This document shows, in pieces, positions 40,993 through 52,854 of a DNA stretch of 64,000 nucleotides. The stretch covers positions 248,001 to 312,000 of the forward strand of contig NZ_JGZG01000005.1 in assembly GCF_000741295.1 (NCBI RefSeq), in the 5' to 3' direction. This DNA comes from Bifidobacterium pseudolongum subsp. globosum (lineage in GTDB: Bacteria > Actinomycetota > Actinomycetes > Actinomycetales > Bifidobacteriaceae). The notes under the pieces were generated by a model. The model saw only the letters and a list, made by a program, of their open reading frames with translations, was not told the DNA's origin and did no database searches. A program made the position numbers and the translations under genes. Each line of letters begins with the position of its first letter. Within the stretch, counting starts at the first letter, position 1.

Positions 40993-41685
40993 ATGATGAG
41001 CCAACCGGACCAGTATCCATCGTCGCAGCCGCAGCAGGCGCCGAACGGGGCCAATGCTGCTCCGGTCGACTCATCCGGCCCTGCAGCCGGCACACAAGGG
41101 GCCAACCAGCCGAGCTACGGGCAATATCTGCGCCCGGCGTACGGCGCGATGGACAACCAGTTCCCACAGGACTACGACCCCTACATCTTCGGGCGTCCCG
41201 ACCCCGAGTCCCAGCCGGCGCAAGCGTCGCAAGCGGGGCCGACGCCGGCAGTGCCGCAGCCGAACCAGGCGCCCACACAACCGTGGGCCAGGCAGCAGGC
41301 GCAGGCGCCGCAAGCACCCGGCGCCACCCAGCAGGGCGGCAAATACCCGCGCTACGTCAACGGCATCGACATGGAGGACCCCAATCAGAACATCTTCTAC
41401 GGGCGGTGGGACGCCGGCGCGATCATCGCGTTCGTGTTCGCGTTGTTCCTGCCCGTGCCGATCATGCCCGCGATTCTGGGCGCATTGAGCATGCGCCGCA
41501 CGCGCATCATGCGCATGAAGGGGTATGGGCTCGCCCTAGCCGCGGTCATCATCAACGTGCTCTACACGATCGCGTTCGTGTGGCTCATGATCAACGGCGT
41601 CTCGATGGACGACGTGATGAACCAGATGCTCCAGTCGCTCAATTCCTCCACGTCCGGCGGCTCCGGCGACTCCGTGCAGGCGTGA
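40993..41685 (+). CDS. Proline/glutamine-rich membrane protein with DUF4190-like C-terminus
   Basis: A 230-aa protein. The first 130 residues are disordered and rich in Gln, Pro and Ala. A short conserved YGRWDAGAIIAFVFALF begins the membrane part, with two helices near 147-205 (IIAFVFALFLPVPIMPAILGAL, and LALAAVIINVLYTIAFVWLMI) joined by a basic turn, as in DUF4190 proteins. A short Ser/Gly tail ends it. The function is unknown. The start is ATG 40993, just after ACAGGACC; ATG 40996 is equally possible. It follows pheT by 29 bp. Confidence 0.75.
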   Translation: MMSQPDQYPSSQPQQAPNGANAAPVDSSGPAAGTQGANQPSYGQYLRPAYGAMDNQFPQDYDPYIFGRPDPESQPAQASQAGPTPAVPQPNQAPTQPWARQQAQAPQAPGATQQGGKYPRYVNGIDMEDPNQNIFYGRWDAGAIIAFVFALFLPVPIMPAILGALSMRRTRIMRMKGYGLALAAVIINVLYTIAFVWLMINGVSMDDVMNQMLQSLNSSTSGGSGDSVQA

Positions 41686-41730
41686 GCGGCGCTCGGCGAC
41701 ACGCACAGACGGCTCCCCAAGAACGTATAG

Positions 41731-41750
41731 TTATGCATTGTTCTGCATAA
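41731..41750. promoter_or_regulatory. ARG box (ArgR operator) upstream of argC
   Basis: TTATGCA (41731-41737), a 6-nt spacer and TGCATAA (41744-41750) form a perfect palindrome like known ARG boxes. It lies just before a good -10, TATACT at 41755-41760, so bound ArgR would block the -35 region. It is 41 bp upstream of argC. Confidence 0.75.
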
Positions 41751-41791
41751 AGTGTATACTCGGCAGCTAACCAAGCACAGAGGAGCTGACC

Positions 41792-42886
41792 ATGGGCAAA
41801 CATACCGTCGCCGTCGCAGGCGCCACCGGCTATGCCGGCGGTGAGATGCTGCGTATTCTGGCTGCGCATCCGGACTTCGAGGTCACCACGGTGGCCGGGC
41901 ATTCGTCGGTGGGGCAGCCATTGGGCGCCTTCCAGCCGCATATTCCCCAATTGGCCCACCTGATCGTCGAAGACACCACACCCGAGGCATTGAACGGGCA
42001 CGATGTGATTGTGCTCGCCCTGCCCCATGGCGCATCCGGCGCCCTCGCCGCACAGCTCGACGACGACGCGGTGATCGTGGATCTGGGTGCCGACCACCGC
42101 CTCGAACAGCAGCAGGCGTGGGACGACTATTATGGTGGCGCGTTCTACGAGCATTGGGTGTATGGCATGCCCGAACTCATCCTCGGCAAGGACGCCAATG
42201 GCGCATACCGGCGCCAGCGCGAACGGCTCTTGGGGGCCAAGCGCATCGCCGGCCCCGGTTGCAACGTCACCGCCGTCACCTTGGCCATGCAGCCCGGTAT
42301 CGCGAACAACCTCGTCGTGCCACACACGATCGTCGCCGACCTGGCCGTCGGGTATTCCGGGGCCGGCAAGAACCTCAAGCGCACCAACCTGCTCGCCTCC
42401 GAGGCACTCAATTCGGCGGTGCCGTATGCGGTGGGCGGCACCCACCGCCACATTCCCGAAATCCTGCAGAACTTCGCCCACGCCGCCGGTCTGGACGCCG
42501 CGGCGGCCGGCGAGTTCACCCTCGCGTTCACCCCGATGCTCGTGCCGATGTCGCGTGGCATCCTCGCCTCGGTGAGCGCGAAACTCACCGACGCCGCCAT
42601 GGACCTGACCGTCGAGCAGATCCATGCCATATGGACCGGCGCATACGAGGGCCAGGGGTTCGTCAGCGTGCTCGCCCCCGACGCCATGCCGGCCACGCAG
42701 AACGTGCTCGGATCGAACGCCGCGCATGTGCAAGTGGCCGTGGACCGGCGCAGCCGAACCCTGCACGCGTTCGCCGCAATCGACAACCTCAACCGCGGCA
42801 CGGCCGGCCAGGCGGTCGAATCCCTCAACTTGGCCTTCGGACTCAATGAGGAAAACGGTTTGACGAAGATTGGAGTCGCACCATGA
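41792..42886 (+). CDS. argC: N-acetyl-gamma-glutamyl-phosphate reductase
   Basis: Third step of arginine synthesis: NADPH reduction of N-acetylglutamyl phosphate to the semialdehyde. The nucleotide motif GATGYAGGEMLR is at 9-20, and the catalytic Cys is in AGPGCNVTA. The substrate-binding AVGGTHRHIPEI and the C-terminal AIDNLNRGTAGQAVE are conserved. It has 364 aa. AGAGGAG precedes the ATG. First gene of the arginine operon, behind a palindromic ARG box; its stop overlaps the argJ start by 4 bp. Confidence 0.97.
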   Translation: MGKHTVAVAGATGYAGGEMLRILAAHPDFEVTTVAGHSSVGQPLGAFQPHIPQLAHLIVEDTTPEALNGHDVIVLALPHGASGALAAQLDDDAVIVDLGADHRLEQQQAWDDYYGGAFYEHWVYGMPELILGKDANGAYRRQRERLLGAKRIAGPGCNVTAVTLAMQPGIANNLVVPHTIVADLAVGYSGAGKNLKRTNLLASEALNSAVPYAVGGTHRHIPEILQNFAHAAGLDAAAAGEFTLAFTPMLVPMSRGILASVSAKLTDAAMDLTVEQIHAIWTGAYEGQGFVSVLAPDAMPATQNVLGSNAAHVQVAVDRRSRTLHAFAAIDNLNRGTAGQAVESLNLAFGLNEENGLTKIGVAP

Positions 42887-44055
42887 GCGTGACATTCGCG
42901 CAAGGATTCTCAGCGGCCGGTGTCGAAGCCGGCATCTCGGCCACACCGGGCAAGAAAGACGTGGCGCTCGTCGTGAACGAGGGGCCGCTCACGGCCGCCG
43001 CCGGCGTGTTCACCACCAACCGGTTCTGCGCCGCGCCCGTGCAATGGTCGCGCAAGGCCGTGGCCGACGGTTCGCTCAAGGCCGTCATCCTCAACTCCGG
43101 CGGCGCCAACGCATGCACCGGCGAAGCAGGGTATGCGCAATCCGTGGCAACCGCACATGAGGTGGCCGGGCTGCTCGGCACCGAAGACGGCGAAGTGGCC
43201 GTATGCTCCACCGGCCTCATCGGCGAACTGCTGCCGCTCGACAAGGTGCTCGACGGCGCCGCGCGCGCCTTCGCCGCGCTCGAGCCGACGATGGCCGCCG
43301 GCGAGGACGCCTCGCACGCCATCATGACGACCGACACCAAGCCCAAGACGGTCACGCGCATGGGATCGAATGGGTTCCGTGTGGGCGGCATGGTCAAGGG
43401 CTCGGGCATGATCGCCCCGCAGCTCGCCACGATGCTGTGCGTGATCACGACTGACGCCGTGGTGAGCGCAGGCCAGCTCCAGGCGGCGCTGGGCGCGGCG
43501 GTCGACACCTCGTTCAACCGCATCGACGTGGACGGCTGCATGTCCACGAACGACACCGTGCTGCTGCTCGCCTCGGGCGCCTCGGGCATCGAACCCGACC
43601 CGGACGAGTTCAACGACCTCATCGCGAACTGCTGCGCGAGTCTGGCACGCCAGATCATCGGCGACGGCGAAGGCGCGAGCCACGACATCCGCATCACCGT
43701 GGCCGGTGCCACAAGCGAGGACGCCGCGCTGGCGTGCGGGCGCGCAATCGCCGCGTCGAACCTGCTCAAATGCGCGATCAGCGGCAACGACCCCAACTGG
43801 GGGCGCATCGTGAGCTCTTTGGGCACCGTGCCGGCGGACGTGGCGCCCTACGACCCCGACGAGGTGACTGTCGACGTCAACGGCGTGCGCATCTGCGACG
43901 GCGGCAAGCCGGGCCACGACCGCAGCGAGGTCGACATGACGCCACGCCAGATCGACATCGACGTGGACCTGCATGCGGGTACGTCGGCCGCAACCGTGTG
44001 GACCGACGACCTGACCCACGAATATGTGCATATCAACGCGGACTACGAGAGCTGA
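42883..44055 (+). CDS. argJ: Glutamate N-acetyltransferase / ornithine acetyltransferase
   Basis: Recycles the acetyl group between N-acetylornithine and glutamate, and may also use acetyl-CoA. The self-cleavage site is in [16 protein letters not shown], where Thr becomes the N-terminal nucleophile of the beta chain. Also conserved are [28 protein letters not shown] and [14 protein letters not shown]. It has 390 aa. The ATGA overlap with argC implies coupled translation. No argA-type N-acetylglutamate synthase is in the window, so ArgJ probably runs a cyclic pathway. Confidence 0.97.
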   Translation: MSVTFAQGFSAAGVEAGISATPGKKDVALVVNEGPLTAAAGVFTTNRFCAAPVQWSRKAVADGSLKAVILNSGGANACTGEAGYAQSVATAHEVAGLLGTEDGEVAVCSTGLIGELLPLDKVLDGAARAFAALEPTMAAGEDASHAIMTTDTKPKTVTRMGSNGFRVGGMVKGSGMIAPQLATMLCVITTDAVVSAGQLQAALGAAVDTSFNRIDVDGCMSTNDTVLLLASGASGIEPDPDEFNDLIANCCASLARQIIGDGEGASHDIRITVAGATSEDAALACGRAIAASNLLKCAISGNDPNWGRIVSSLGTVPADVAPYDPDEVTVDVNGVRICDGGKPGHDRSEVDMTPRQIDIDVDLHAGTSAATVWTDDLTHEYVHINADYES

Positions 44056-44059
44056 GGAC

Positions 44060-45016
44060 ATGGCAAAAGAACTGAAGGGACCGGGATTCCACCTCGACGT
44101 GCACACCGACCTGCGCGCCGACCAGAAGGCGGAGGTGCTCATCGAGGCGCTGCCGTGGCTTGAGGAATTCTACGGCAAGACAATCGTCATCAAATACGGC
44201 GGCAACGCGATGGTCGACGACCATCTCAAGGAATGCTTCGCCGAAGACATGGTGTTCCTGCGTCAGGTGGGCCTGCACCCGGTGATCGTGCACGGTGGCG
44301 GCCCGCAGATCTCGCACATGCTCAAGGCGTTGGGCATCCACTCCGAGTTCAAGGGCGGACTGCGCGTCACGACGCCCGAGGCGATGGACGTGGTGCGCAT
44401 GGTGCTCACTGGCAAGGTCTCCCGCGAGCTCGTCGGCCTGATCAACGCGCACGGTCCCCTCGCCGTTGGTCTGTCGGGTGAGGATGCCGCGCTGTTCTCC
44501 GCGATCCAACGCAAGCCGCTCATCGACGGCAAGCCCACCGACATCGGCCTGGTGGGCGACGTCGTCGGCGTCGATGCCTCGGCTGTGATCGATTTGATCA
44601 ACGCCGGGCGCATCCCCGTCGTCTCGTCGGTCGCCCCGAACGAGGACGACGCCACCGAGGTGCTCAACGTCAACGCCGATTCCGCCGCGGCCGCGCTTGC
44701 CACCGCGCTCGGCGCGCACAAGCTCGTCATCCTCACGGATGTGGACGGCCTGTACGCGGACTGGCCCGACCGCAATTCGCTCATCGGCCGCATCGGCGTC
44801 GAGGACCTGCGCGACCTGCTGCCCGACCTCGAATCGGGCATGCGCCCCAAGATGGAGGCGTGCATCCGCGCCATCGACGGCGGCGTGCGCCAGGCGCACA
44901 TCATCGACGGACGCAAACCACACTCCATACTCAACGAGATATTCACCTCGGCGGGCATCGGCACGATGGTCGAACCGGGTGAGGGACTGGAAATGAGGAG
45001 CTCATATGGCAACTGA
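44060..45016 (+). CDS. argB: Acetylglutamate kinase
   Basis: Phosphorylates N-acetylglutamate, usually the arginine-feedback step. Amino-acid-kinase motifs are present: [13 protein letters not shown] with the catalytic Lys, [10 protein letters not shown], the [19 protein letters not shown] segment, and [13 protein letters not shown]. It has 318 aa. The N-terminal 25-residue extension (with [15 protein letters not shown]) resembles the helix of arginine-inhibitable hexameric enzymes. The start at ATG 44060 is 4 nt after argJ; the longer frame lies inside argJ. It overlaps argD by 11 bp. Confidence 0.97.
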   Translation: MAKELKGPGFHLDVHTDLRADQKAEVLIEALPWLEEFYGKTIVIKYGGNAMVDDHLKECFAEDMVFLRQVGLHPVIVHGGGPQISHMLKALGIHSEFKGGLRVTTPEAMDVVRMVLTGKVSRELVGLINAHGPLAVGLSGEDAALFSAIQRKPLIDGKPTDIGLVGDVVGVDASAVIDLINAGRIPVVSSVAPNEDDATEVLNVNADSAAAALATALGAHKLVILTDVDGLYADWPDRNSLIGRIGVEDLRDLLPDLESGMRPKMEACIRAIDGGVRQAHIIDGRKPHSILNEIFTSAGIGTMVEPGEGLEMRSSYGN

Positions 45017-46268
45017 GACACAGCCACTGGGGCAGGACGCCGCTTGGCTCGGCAAATACGACGACGTGCACATGCACGTGTTCGGCACGCCGCTGCGCGT
45101 GCTCGACCACGGGCAGGGCATGCGCGTGTGGGACGTCGACGGCAACGAATACCTCGACTTCCTCGCGGGCATCGCGGTGAACGCGCTCGGCTACGCACAC
45201 CCGGACTGGTGCGAGACCGTCGCGCAACAGGCACAGCGCGCCGCGCACGTGAGCAACTATTTCGCGACCAAGCCGCAGATTGAACTGGCCACCAAGCTCA
45301 TCGAACTCGCCGGCGCACCGCAGGGCTCGCACGTCTACTTCGGCAATTCAGGGGCCGAGGCCAACGAGGCCGCGCTCAAGATGGCCAAGCTGTACGGCGC
45401 CACCCTGCAGACCGACGATGCGCGCCCCTACCGCATCCTCGCGCTGACCCACGGATTCCACGGGCGCACGATGGGTGCGCTTTCGGCCACTTGGAAGCCG
45501 GCGATCCGCACGCCGTTCGAGCCTCTTGTGCCGAATATTGAGTTCGTCGAGGCCAACGACCTCGGCGCGATGGGCGCCGCGTTCGCCACCGATGACGGCA
45601 AAGGCCCGGTGGCCGCGGTCATCATGGAACTGATCCAGGGCGAGGCGGGCGTGCTGCCACTCGACGCCGAGTACATCCGCGGCGTGCGGGCGCTGTGCGA
45701 CGAGCACAACGCCCTGATGATTGTCGACGAGGTGCAGACCGGCATGGGCCGCACCGGCGCATGGTTCGCGTTCCAGCGCGATGACCTGGGCGGCATCACC
45801 CCCGACATCGTGACCTTTGCCAAGGGTGTGGCCGGCGGATTCCCGATGGGCGGCATGATCTCGTTTGGCGAGGAACTCTCGGCGTTGTTCTCGCCCGGCA
45901 CCCATGGTTCGACGTTCGCCGGCAACCCGCTTGGCGCCGCGGCGGCCCTCGCCACCATCAGCGTGATCGAACGCGAAGGGCTTGTGGCGCAGGCGAACGA
46001 GCGCGGCGAGCAACTGCGCACGGGCATCATGGCCACCGACAACCCGCTGTTCGCGTCGGTGCGTGGCCGCGGCCTGCTCAATGCGATCGTGCTGACGCGG
46101 CCGTGCGCGCATGCCGCCGTGGGATGGGCGCTCGACCACGGTCTGATCATCAACGCACCGTCGCCGACCGTGCTGCGTCTGGCACCGCCGTTGATCGCGA
46201 GCGAACAGGACATCAACGAGGCCATCGGCATCCTCGCCCTCATGCCGAACGATCTGGCGACCGAATAG
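45006..46268 (+). CDS. argD: Acetylornithine aminotransferase
   Basis: A PLP-dependent class III transaminase making N-acetylornithine. Motifs are [13 protein letters not shown] (PLP phosphate), [26 protein letters not shown] with the PLP-contacting Asp, [13 protein letters not shown] with the Schiff-base Lys, and [16 protein letters not shown]. It has 420 aa. Its ATG lies inside the end of argB with GAGGAG 5 nt upstream, so the two are coupled. Confidence 0.97.
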   Translation: MATETQPLGQDAAWLGKYDDVHMHVFGTPLRVLDHGQGMRVWDVDGNEYLDFLAGIAVNALGYAHPDWCETVAQQAQRAAHVSNYFATKPQIELATKLIELAGAPQGSHVYFGNSGAEANEAALKMAKLYGATLQTDDARPYRILALTHGFHGRTMGALSATWKPAIRTPFEPLVPNIEFVEANDLGAMGAAFATDDGKGPVAAVIMELIQGEAGVLPLDAEYIRGVRALCDEHNALMIVDEVQTGMGRTGAWFAFQRDDLGGITPDIVTFAKGVAGGFPMGGMISFGEELSALFSPGTHGSTFAGNPLGAAAALATISVIEREGLVAQANERGEQLRTGIMATDNPLFASVRGRGLLNAIVLTRPCAHAAVGWALDHGLIINAPSPTVLRLAPPLIASEQDINEAIGILALMPNDLATE

Positions 46269-46312
46269 GCGCGGGAACCGAAAACCACCCACCATACAGC
46301 AAGGAGGCCATT

Positions 46313-47275
46313 ATGGCGCAGCTTCGGCACATGCTTCGCGATGACGACGTCAATCACGAGGAGCAAAAGCAGATTCTGGAACTGGGCATGAAGTTCCGCG
46401 AGAACCGTTTTCACCACCGACCTTTCGAGGGGCCGCAGGGCGTGGCCGTGCTCTTCGACAAGCCGAGCACGCGCACGCGCTCGAGCTTCTCGATCGGCGT
46501 GGCCGAATTGGGCGGTTACCCGCTCGTCATCGACAAGTCCGGGTCCCAGTTGGGCCGTGGCGAGCCAATCAGCGACACGACCGAAGTGCTCACGCGCATG
46601 GCGTATGCAATCGTCTGGCGCACGTTCGAACAGTCGCGCATCGAGGAGATGGCCTCGGTGGCCACAGTGCCGGTAGTCAACGCGCTCACCGACGAATTCC
46701 ACCCCTGTCAGGTGCTCGCCGACTTCCTGACCCTGGCCCAGTTCAGGGGCGGCGTCGACGCGCTCGAAGGCATGTCGATCGCGTACCTGGGCGATGCGGC
46801 GAACAACATGGCGAACTCGTACCTGCTCGCGGGCGCCGTGGCCGGCATGCATGTGGCCGTGGCCGGCCCGAATGGCTATCTGCCCGATGAGGCGATCGTG
46901 CAGGACGCCGAGGCGATCGCCGCCACGACCGGTGGATCGATCCTCGTGACGACCAATCCGCTCGAGGCCGTGGCCGGCGCGGACTGCGTGTTCACCGACA
47001 CATGGGTCTCGATGGGCGAGGAATCGCAGTACGCTGTGCGTTCCAAGCCGTTCTGGCCATATCAGGTCAACGAGGAGCTCATGGGGTATGCCAAGCCCGA
47101 CGCGCTGTTCCAGCACTGCCTGCCCGCCTATCGTGGCAAGGAGGTGACCGCCGAGGTCATCGACGGCCCGCAGTCGGTCGTGTGGGACGAGGCCGAGAAC
47201 CGGTTGCACGCGCAGAAGGCGCTGCTCACTTGGCTCATCGGCAAGCAGCGTGGCGACGAAAGCCTGCTGGTCTGA
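46313..47275 (+). CDS. argF: Ornithine carbamoyltransferase
   Basis: Joins carbamoyl phosphate to ornithine to give citrulline. STRTRSSF (carbamoyl-phosphate loop, from residue 52), HPCQVLADF, and [11 protein letters not shown] with the ornithine-binding Cys are present. It has 320 aa. AAGGAGG lies 6 nt before the ATG at 46313; the longer open frame runs inside argD. The gap to argD is 44 bp. Its TGA overlaps the A of the argR ATG. With argR directly behind and no arcA or arcC, it belongs to biosynthesis, not to the deiminase pathway. Confidence 0.96.
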   Translation: MAQLRHMLRDDDVNHEEQKQILELGMKFRENRFHHRPFEGPQGVAVLFDKPSTRTRSSFSIGVAELGGYPLVIDKSGSQLGRGEPISDTTEVLTRMAYAIVWRTFEQSRIEEMASVATVPVVNALTDEFHPCQVLADFLTLAQFRGGVDALEGMSIAYLGDAANNMANSYLLAGAVAGMHVAVAGPNGYLPDEAIVQDAEAIAATTGGSILVTTNPLEAVAGADCVFTDTWVSMGEESQYAVRSKPFWPYQVNEELMGYAKPDALFQHCLPAYRGKEVTAEVIDGPQSVVWDEAENRLHAQKALLTWLIGKQRGDESLLV

Positions 47276-47796
47276 TGACGCAGGACTCCCAGCCGATGCA
47301 ACGCCCGGCGAGCCGCATCGCGCGCCTGAACGCGATCGAGCAGGCGCTCGAGAACAATGTGGTCACGTCGCAGGCGGAGCTCTCCGAAATCCTCAGCAGC
47401 CAGGGCATCGAGGTGACCCAAGCCACATTGAGCCGCGATCTCGACGAGATCAACGCCACGAAGACACGCCTGCCAGACGGCGTGCTCGCCTACACCGTCG
47501 GCGAGCACGCGCCGGCGGAGGCGGAGGGCCACGAGCCCGACGAGCGTGCCCAGCAGCAGATGTCGAAGGTGCTGTCGGGCATCGTCACCTCGGTGGCCCA
47601 CGCGCGCAACTTCATCGTGGTGCACACCTCGTCGGGCGCCGCCCAATACGTGGCGAGCGTCATCGACCGCCACGCCGTCCCGGGCATCCTCGGCACGATC
47701 GCCGGCGACGACACCGTGCTGGTGATCTGCCAGGACGACCAGTCGGCCCTGCGGCGCAGCGCATGGCTGCTCGATATCGCGTCCAAGCGCGGCTGA
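47275..47796 (+). CDS. argR: Arginine repressor
   Basis: A 173-aa hexameric repressor. The winged HTH is N-terminal ([20 protein letters not shown], then TLSRDLDEI). The C-terminal oligomerisation and arginine-binding domain ends [19 protein letters not shown], with the arginine-contacting Asp pair. The segment between them is longer and more acidic ([11 protein letters not shown]) than in E. coli. The ATG overlaps the argF stop by one base. It should bind the palindrome before argC and the similar site before argG, closing an autoregulatory loop because argR is in the controlled operon. Confidence 0.96.
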   Translation: MTQDSQPMQRPASRIARLNAIEQALENNVVTSQAELSEILSSQGIEVTQATLSRDLDEINATKTRLPDGVLAYTVGEHAPAEAEGHEPDERAQQQMSKVLSGIVTSVAHARNFIVVHTSSGAAQYVASVIDRHAVPGILGTIAGDDTVLVICQDDQSALRRSAWLLDIASKRG

Positions 47797-47823
47797 GCAT
47801 TCGCATCGTGGGCACATCGTGTC

Positions 47824-47845
47824 CATAATGCATATTTATACACGC
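47824..47845. promoter_or_regulatory. ARG-box-like site and -10 upstream of argG
   Basis: ATAATGCATATTTATACACG resembles the site before argC (ATGCAT core) and the general ArgR consensus with a T/A-rich middle. A -10, TATACT, follows at 47853-47858. It gives argG its own ArgR-controlled promoter. Confidence 0.6.
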
Positions 47846-47889
47846 TTTTGTATATACTGGCGCGTATCGCACCTGAAGAAAGGCAAGAC

Positions 47890-49128
<1,239 letters not shown>

Positions 49129-49165
49129 GGCACACCAACAGGCGGTTGCATCCGACCGCACGGAC

Positions 49166-49209
49166 GGGCGGCGCGCCCGCGGCACGAGCCGCGCGCGGCC
49201 GCCCTTTTT
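49166..49209 (+). terminator. Terminator between argG and argH
   Basis: GGGCGGC (49166-49172) pairs with GCCGCCC (49198-49204), with an inner GCGGC/GCCGC stem and a TTTTT tail at 49205-49209. It is a canonical factor-independent terminator. argH would depend on read-through or on an unseen promoter. Confidence 0.7.
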
Positions 49210-49242
49210 CGGCCGGCAAGGCACCGGGAAAGAGAGGAAACC

Positions 49243-50754
49243 ATGACCGAGGGCACCACGCACGAAGGGGAGCATCTGGCATTGTGGGGCGGGCGGTTCT
49301 CGTCCGGCCCCTCGCCCGAACTCGCCGCGCTGAGCAAATCCACGCAGTTCGACTGGCGACTGGCCGACGACGACATCGCGGGGTCCCGCGCCCACGCCCG
49401 TGCCCTGGCCCGCGCCGGACTGCTCACCTCCGACGAGCTGCAGCGCATGGAAGCGGCGCTCAACGAATTGCAATACCGGGTGGACACCGGCGCGTTCGCG
49501 CCGGTCGAAGACGACGAGGACGAAGCGACCGCGCTCGAACGCGGCCTGCTGGAGATCGCCGGCGACGAGCTGGGCGGCAAACTGCGCGCCGGCCGTTCGC
49601 GCAACGACCAGATCGCCGCGCTGATCCGCATGTGGCTGCGCCGCCAGTCGCGCGTCATCGCCAACCAACTGCTCGACCTGTGCATGGTGCTCATCGACCA
49701 GTCCCTCAAAGCCGGCCGCACCGTGATGCCCGGCCGCACCCACATGCAGCACGCCCAGCCCGTGCTGCTCGCGCACCAGCTCATGGCGCACGTGTGGCCG
49801 CTGCTGCGCGACGTGGACCGCCTGCGCGACTGGGACCGGCGCATTGACGCGAGTCCCTACGGCTCCGGTGCGCTCGCCGGCAACACGCTCGGCCTCGAAC
49901 CGGTGGCCGTGGCACGCGAACTGGGGTTCACGACCGTCACCGAAAACTCCATCGACGGCACCGCGAGCCGCGACCTCGTGGCGGAGTTCTCGTTCGTCGC
50001 GGCTATGGCCGGTGTCGACATCAGCCGCCTGTCCGAGGAGATCATCATCTGGAACACGCAGGAGTTCGCCTTCGTGCGGCTTGACGACGCGTACTCGACC
50101 GGCTCCTCGATCATGCCGCAGAAGAAGAACCCCGACATCGCCGAACTCGCGCGCGGCAAGGCCGGACGCCTCATCGGCGACCTGGCCGGCCTGCTCGCCA
50201 CGCTCAAAGGCCTGCCCACCGCGTACGCGCGTGATCTGCAGGAAGACAAAGAGGCCGTGTTCGACCAGGTCGACACACTCGAAGTGCTGCTGCCCGCGTT
50301 CACCGGCATGGTGGCCACGATGACCTTCGACGCCGCCCGTCTCGAGGCCGAGGCGCCGACCGGCTTCGCGCTCGCCACCGACATCGCCGAGTGGCTTGTC
50401 AAGCAGGGCGTGCCGTTCCGGCACGCCCATGAGCTTTCCGGCGCATGCGTCAAGATCGCCGAAGGCCGCGGCGAAGAGCTGTGGGACCTGACCGACGACG
50501 ATTTCATCGAGGTGTTCCGCGAATTCCTGCCCGCCGAACAGGCCGTGGGCGTGCGCGAAGTGCTCTCCACCGAAGGCTCGGTCGCTGCGCGCGCCGGCAA
50601 GGGCGGCACCGCGCCGACCCGTGTGCGCGAGCAGATCGTCTCCGCCAAATCCGCTGTCGAACAGCTGCGCACGTATTTCCACGCGAGCAGCGACGGCACG
50701 GCGTATGTCTCGCCCGAGGCGATCGTCAAACTGCACGGCGCCGACCAGGCGTGA
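49243..50754 (+). CDS. argH: Argininosuccinate lyase
   Basis: Splits argininosuccinate to arginine and fumarate. Superfamily motifs are complete: [27 protein letters not shown], and the catalytic Ser loop [12 protein letters not shown]. It has 503 aa, slightly longer than the usual 460-475, from extra N-terminal residues and a few small insertions such as the acidic [19 protein letters not shown] precedes the ATG at 49243. Last step of the pathway encoded in this cluster. Confidence 0.97.
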   Translation: MTEGTTHEGEHLALWGGRFSSGPSPELAALSKSTQFDWRLADDDIAGSRAHARALARAGLLTSDELQRMEAALNELQYRVDTGAFAPVEDDEDEATALERGLLEIAGDELGGKLRAGRSRNDQIAALIRMWLRRQSRVIANQLLDLCMVLIDQSLKAGRTVMPGRTHMQHAQPVLLAHQLMAHVWPLLRDVDRLRDWDRRIDASPYGSGALAGNTLGLEPVAVARELGFTTVTENSIDGTASRDLVAEFSFVAAMAGVDISRLSEEIIIWNTQEFAFVRLDDAYSTGSSIMPQKKNPDIAELARGKAGRLIGDLAGLLATLKGLPTAYARDLQEDKEAVFDQVDTLEVLLPAFTGMVATMTFDAARLEAEAPTGFALATDIAEWLVKQGVPFRHAHELSGACVKIAEGRGEELWDLTDDDFIEVFREFLPAEQAVGVREVLSTEGSVAARAGKGGTAPTRVREQIVSAKSAVEQLRTYFHASSDGTAYVSPEAIVKLHGADQA

Positions 50755-50755
50755 C

Positions 50756-50802
50756 GCGTCCGGTGTGGCGGCGGACGCGCATACCGCCGCCACACCGGAC
50801 GC
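50756..50802. terminator. Perfect 19-bp hairpin after argH
   Basis: The arms 50756-50774 and 50784-50802 pair without mismatch around a 9-nt loop. It begins 2 bp past the argH stop. There is no T-run. Confidence 0.75.
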
Positions 50803-50829
50803 AATCCGTGTGCGCAGGCAGGGGGAGTT

Positions 50830-51324
50830 GTGCTCAGCAGACGCGCAATCGACCGCATCGTGTGCCATTACGGCGCCGACATCCTGACGCATGAGCATAT
50901 GGAGGTGGAGCGCCGCGCGTACCAGCACGGCAACGTGACGACCTACGAGCATTCGGTGCGCGTTGCGCGTCTGGCCGTGTGGCTCGCCGACCGCCTGCGC
51001 CTGTGGCGGCGCGTGGACCTGCGCTCACTGGTGCGCGCCGCCCTGCTCCACGACTATTTCCTGTACGACTGGCATGAGCACGACGACGGCACACACCGCT
51101 GGCATGGGTTCAGGCACCCGGCTACGGCCGAACGCAATGCGCGCGCCGATTTCGCCATCGACGACGTGGTGGCTAACAGCATCCGCACACACATGTTCCC
51201 GCTCACGCCGGTTCCACCGCGCCATGTGGAAGGCTGGCTCGTCACCGCCGCCGACAAAATCAGCGCGACCGCCGAGACGTTCTCGCCCGACCGCTTCGCA
51301 AAACCCCACGGCAAAGGCCGGTGA
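50830..51324 (+). CDS. HD-domain phosphohydrolase
   Basis: A 164-aa protein of the metal-dependent HD superfamily. The first His is in TYEHSVRVARLAVWLA, the HD pair is in ALLHDYFLYDWH, and a later conserved His-containing IRTHMFPLTPVPPRH and AADKISATAET complete the fold. It is short, with no second domain, resembling small HD hydrolases acting on nucleotides or phosphoesters; substrate unknown. The start is GTG 50830 with GGGGGAG close upstream. It lies alone between the argH hairpin and tyrS. Confidence 0.88.
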   Translation: MLSRRAIDRIVCHYGADILTHEHMEVERRAYQHGNVTTYEHSVRVARLAVWLADRLRLWRRVDLRSLVRAALLHDYFLYDWHEHDDGTHRWHGFRHPATAERNARADFAIDDVVANSIRTHMFPLTPVPPRHVEGWLVTAADKISATAETFSPDRFAKPHGKGR

Positions 51325-51418
51325 GTGTCTGCGAGCCGTGCGACACTGGGAACCGGCCGGGGCCGTGCTATGCACGCGCCCCGCGTAGACATACGTCAGA
51401 TTCAGGAGAACATTAGGC

Positions 51419-52741
51419 ATGGCTCACGTCATCGATTACAAGGAAGCCGGATTCGATTCGGTACTGGATGAATTGGAATGGCGCGGGTTGATTTCCCAGT
51501 CGACCGACCGGGAACGACTCGCAGAGACGCTCGATGGAGATCCGATCACCTATTACTGCGGGTTCGACCCCACCGCGCCGTCACTGCACATCGGCAACCT
51601 CGTGCAGCTCATCATCATGCGCCACCTGCAGGCGGCCGGGCACCACCCGATCGCGCTCGTGGGCGGCGCCACCGGCCTGATCGGCGACCCGCGCCAGTCA
51701 GGTGAGCGCGTGCTCAACTCCAAGGACATCGTGGCCGGCTGGTGCGACCGCCTGCGCGCACAGATCGGCGAAGTGCTCGTGCAGGACGGCGCCAACCCGG
51801 TGCGCTTTGTCTCAAACTACGACTGGACGGCGTCGATGAACGTCATCGACTTCCTGCGCGACGTGGGCAAGAACTTCCGTCTGGGCACGATGCTCTCCAA
51901 GGACATCGTGGCACGCCGCCTCAATTCGGAGGAGGGCATCTCGTTCACCGAGTTCAGCTACCAGGTGCTCCAAGGCAACGACTACCTGCACCTGTACGAC
52001 AATTTCGACTGCGTGCTCGAGCTCGGCGGATCCGACCAGTGGGGCAACCTCACGTCGGGCCTCGACCTGATCCACAAGGTGCGCGGCGTCAATGTGAACG
52101 TCATGGCCAGTCCGATCATCACCGACGCCAACGGCAAGAAATTCGGTAAGTCCGAAGGCAACGCCGTGTGGCTCGACCCCACGATGCTCAGCCCGTACCG
52201 GTTCTACCAGTTCTGGATCAACCGCCCGGACGCCGAGATGGAAAGCCTGCTCAAGGCCTTCACGTTCCTGCCGAAGCAGGAGATCGAACGCCTCATGGAG
52301 AGCACCGCCACGAATCCGGGCGCCCGCGAGGCCCAGCGTGTGCTCGCATGGGAGGTCACGAGCCTCGTGCACGGCGAGGATGCCACACGGCAGGCCATCG
52401 AGGCGTCCGCGGCGCTCTTCGGACGCGGCGGCGACCTGGCGGCCATCGGCGTGGACACGCTTGAAGCGGCGCTCGACGGCCTCAAGGTCGAGAACGAAGA
52501 TGGAGCCAAGGTCTTCGCCACAGCCACGGTCGGCGAGCGTGTGAGCGAGGCCGGCGTGCGCGCCGGGTTGTTCAAGTCGATCTCCGAAGCGCGCAAGACG
52601 ATCGCCTCGGGCGGCGTATACCTCAACAATGCGCGCGTGGAGGACCAGGAGCGCCTGCTGGGCGTCGACGACTTCCTGCAGGCGCGGTTCGCGCTCATCC
52701 GCCGCGGCAAGAAGGCGCTCGGCGTGGTGGAGCTCGGCTGA
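51419..52741 (+). CDS. tyrS: Tyrosyl-tRNA synthetase
   Basis: A class I enzyme charging tRNA-Tyr. The HIGH motif is HIGN ([11 protein letters not shown]), the KMSKS motif is KFGKS, and the Tyr-binding [10 protein letters not shown] and GGSDQWGN are present. The C-terminal S4 RNA-binding domain ends the protein ([17 protein letters not shown]). It has 440 aa, normal for the bacterial TyrRS with an S4 tail. CAGGAG lies 10 nt before the ATG at 51419. The 94-bp upstream gap is too short for a T-box leader. Confidence 0.97.
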   Translation: MAHVIDYKEAGFDSVLDELEWRGLISQSTDRERLAETLDGDPITYYCGFDPTAPSLHIGNLVQLIIMRHLQAAGHHPIALVGGATGLIGDPRQSGERVLNSKDIVAGWCDRLRAQIGEVLVQDGANPVRFVSNYDWTASMNVIDFLRDVGKNFRLGTMLSKDIVARRLNSEEGISFTEFSYQVLQGNDYLHLYDNFDCVLELGGSDQWGNLTSGLDLIHKVRGVNVNVMASPIITDANGKKFGKSEGNAVWLDPTMLSPYRFYQFWINRPDAEMESLLKAFTFLPKQEIERLMESTATNPGAREAQRVLAWEVTSLVHGEDATRQAIEASAALFGRGGDLAAIGVDTLEAALDGLKVENEDGAKVFATATVGERVSEAGVRAGLFKSISEARKTIASGGVYLNNARVEDQERLLGVDDFLQARFALIRRGKKALGVVELG

Positions 52742-52811
52742 GTTTACGCTATCGCCCCAATGCGCCACGTCGACGCTGGCGAGCGATTACACTGAAGACA
52801 CAAGAACGGAT

Positions 52812-52834
52812 GAGGCGGGCGCACGGCCCGCCTC
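52812..52834 (+). terminator. Short hairpin after tyrS
   Basis: GAGGCGGGC (52812-52820) pairs with GCCCGCCTC (52826-52834) around a 5-nt loop. It lies 70 bp past the tyrS stop and 20 bp before the next start, so it may also influence that gene. Confidence 0.4.
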
Positions 52835-52854
52835 TCGAATGCAAAGGGCACAGA

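Noticed and set aside
51325-51418. Possible T-box leader before tyrS
   Set aside because: The gap is under 100 bp and contains no T-box consensus or specifier stem.
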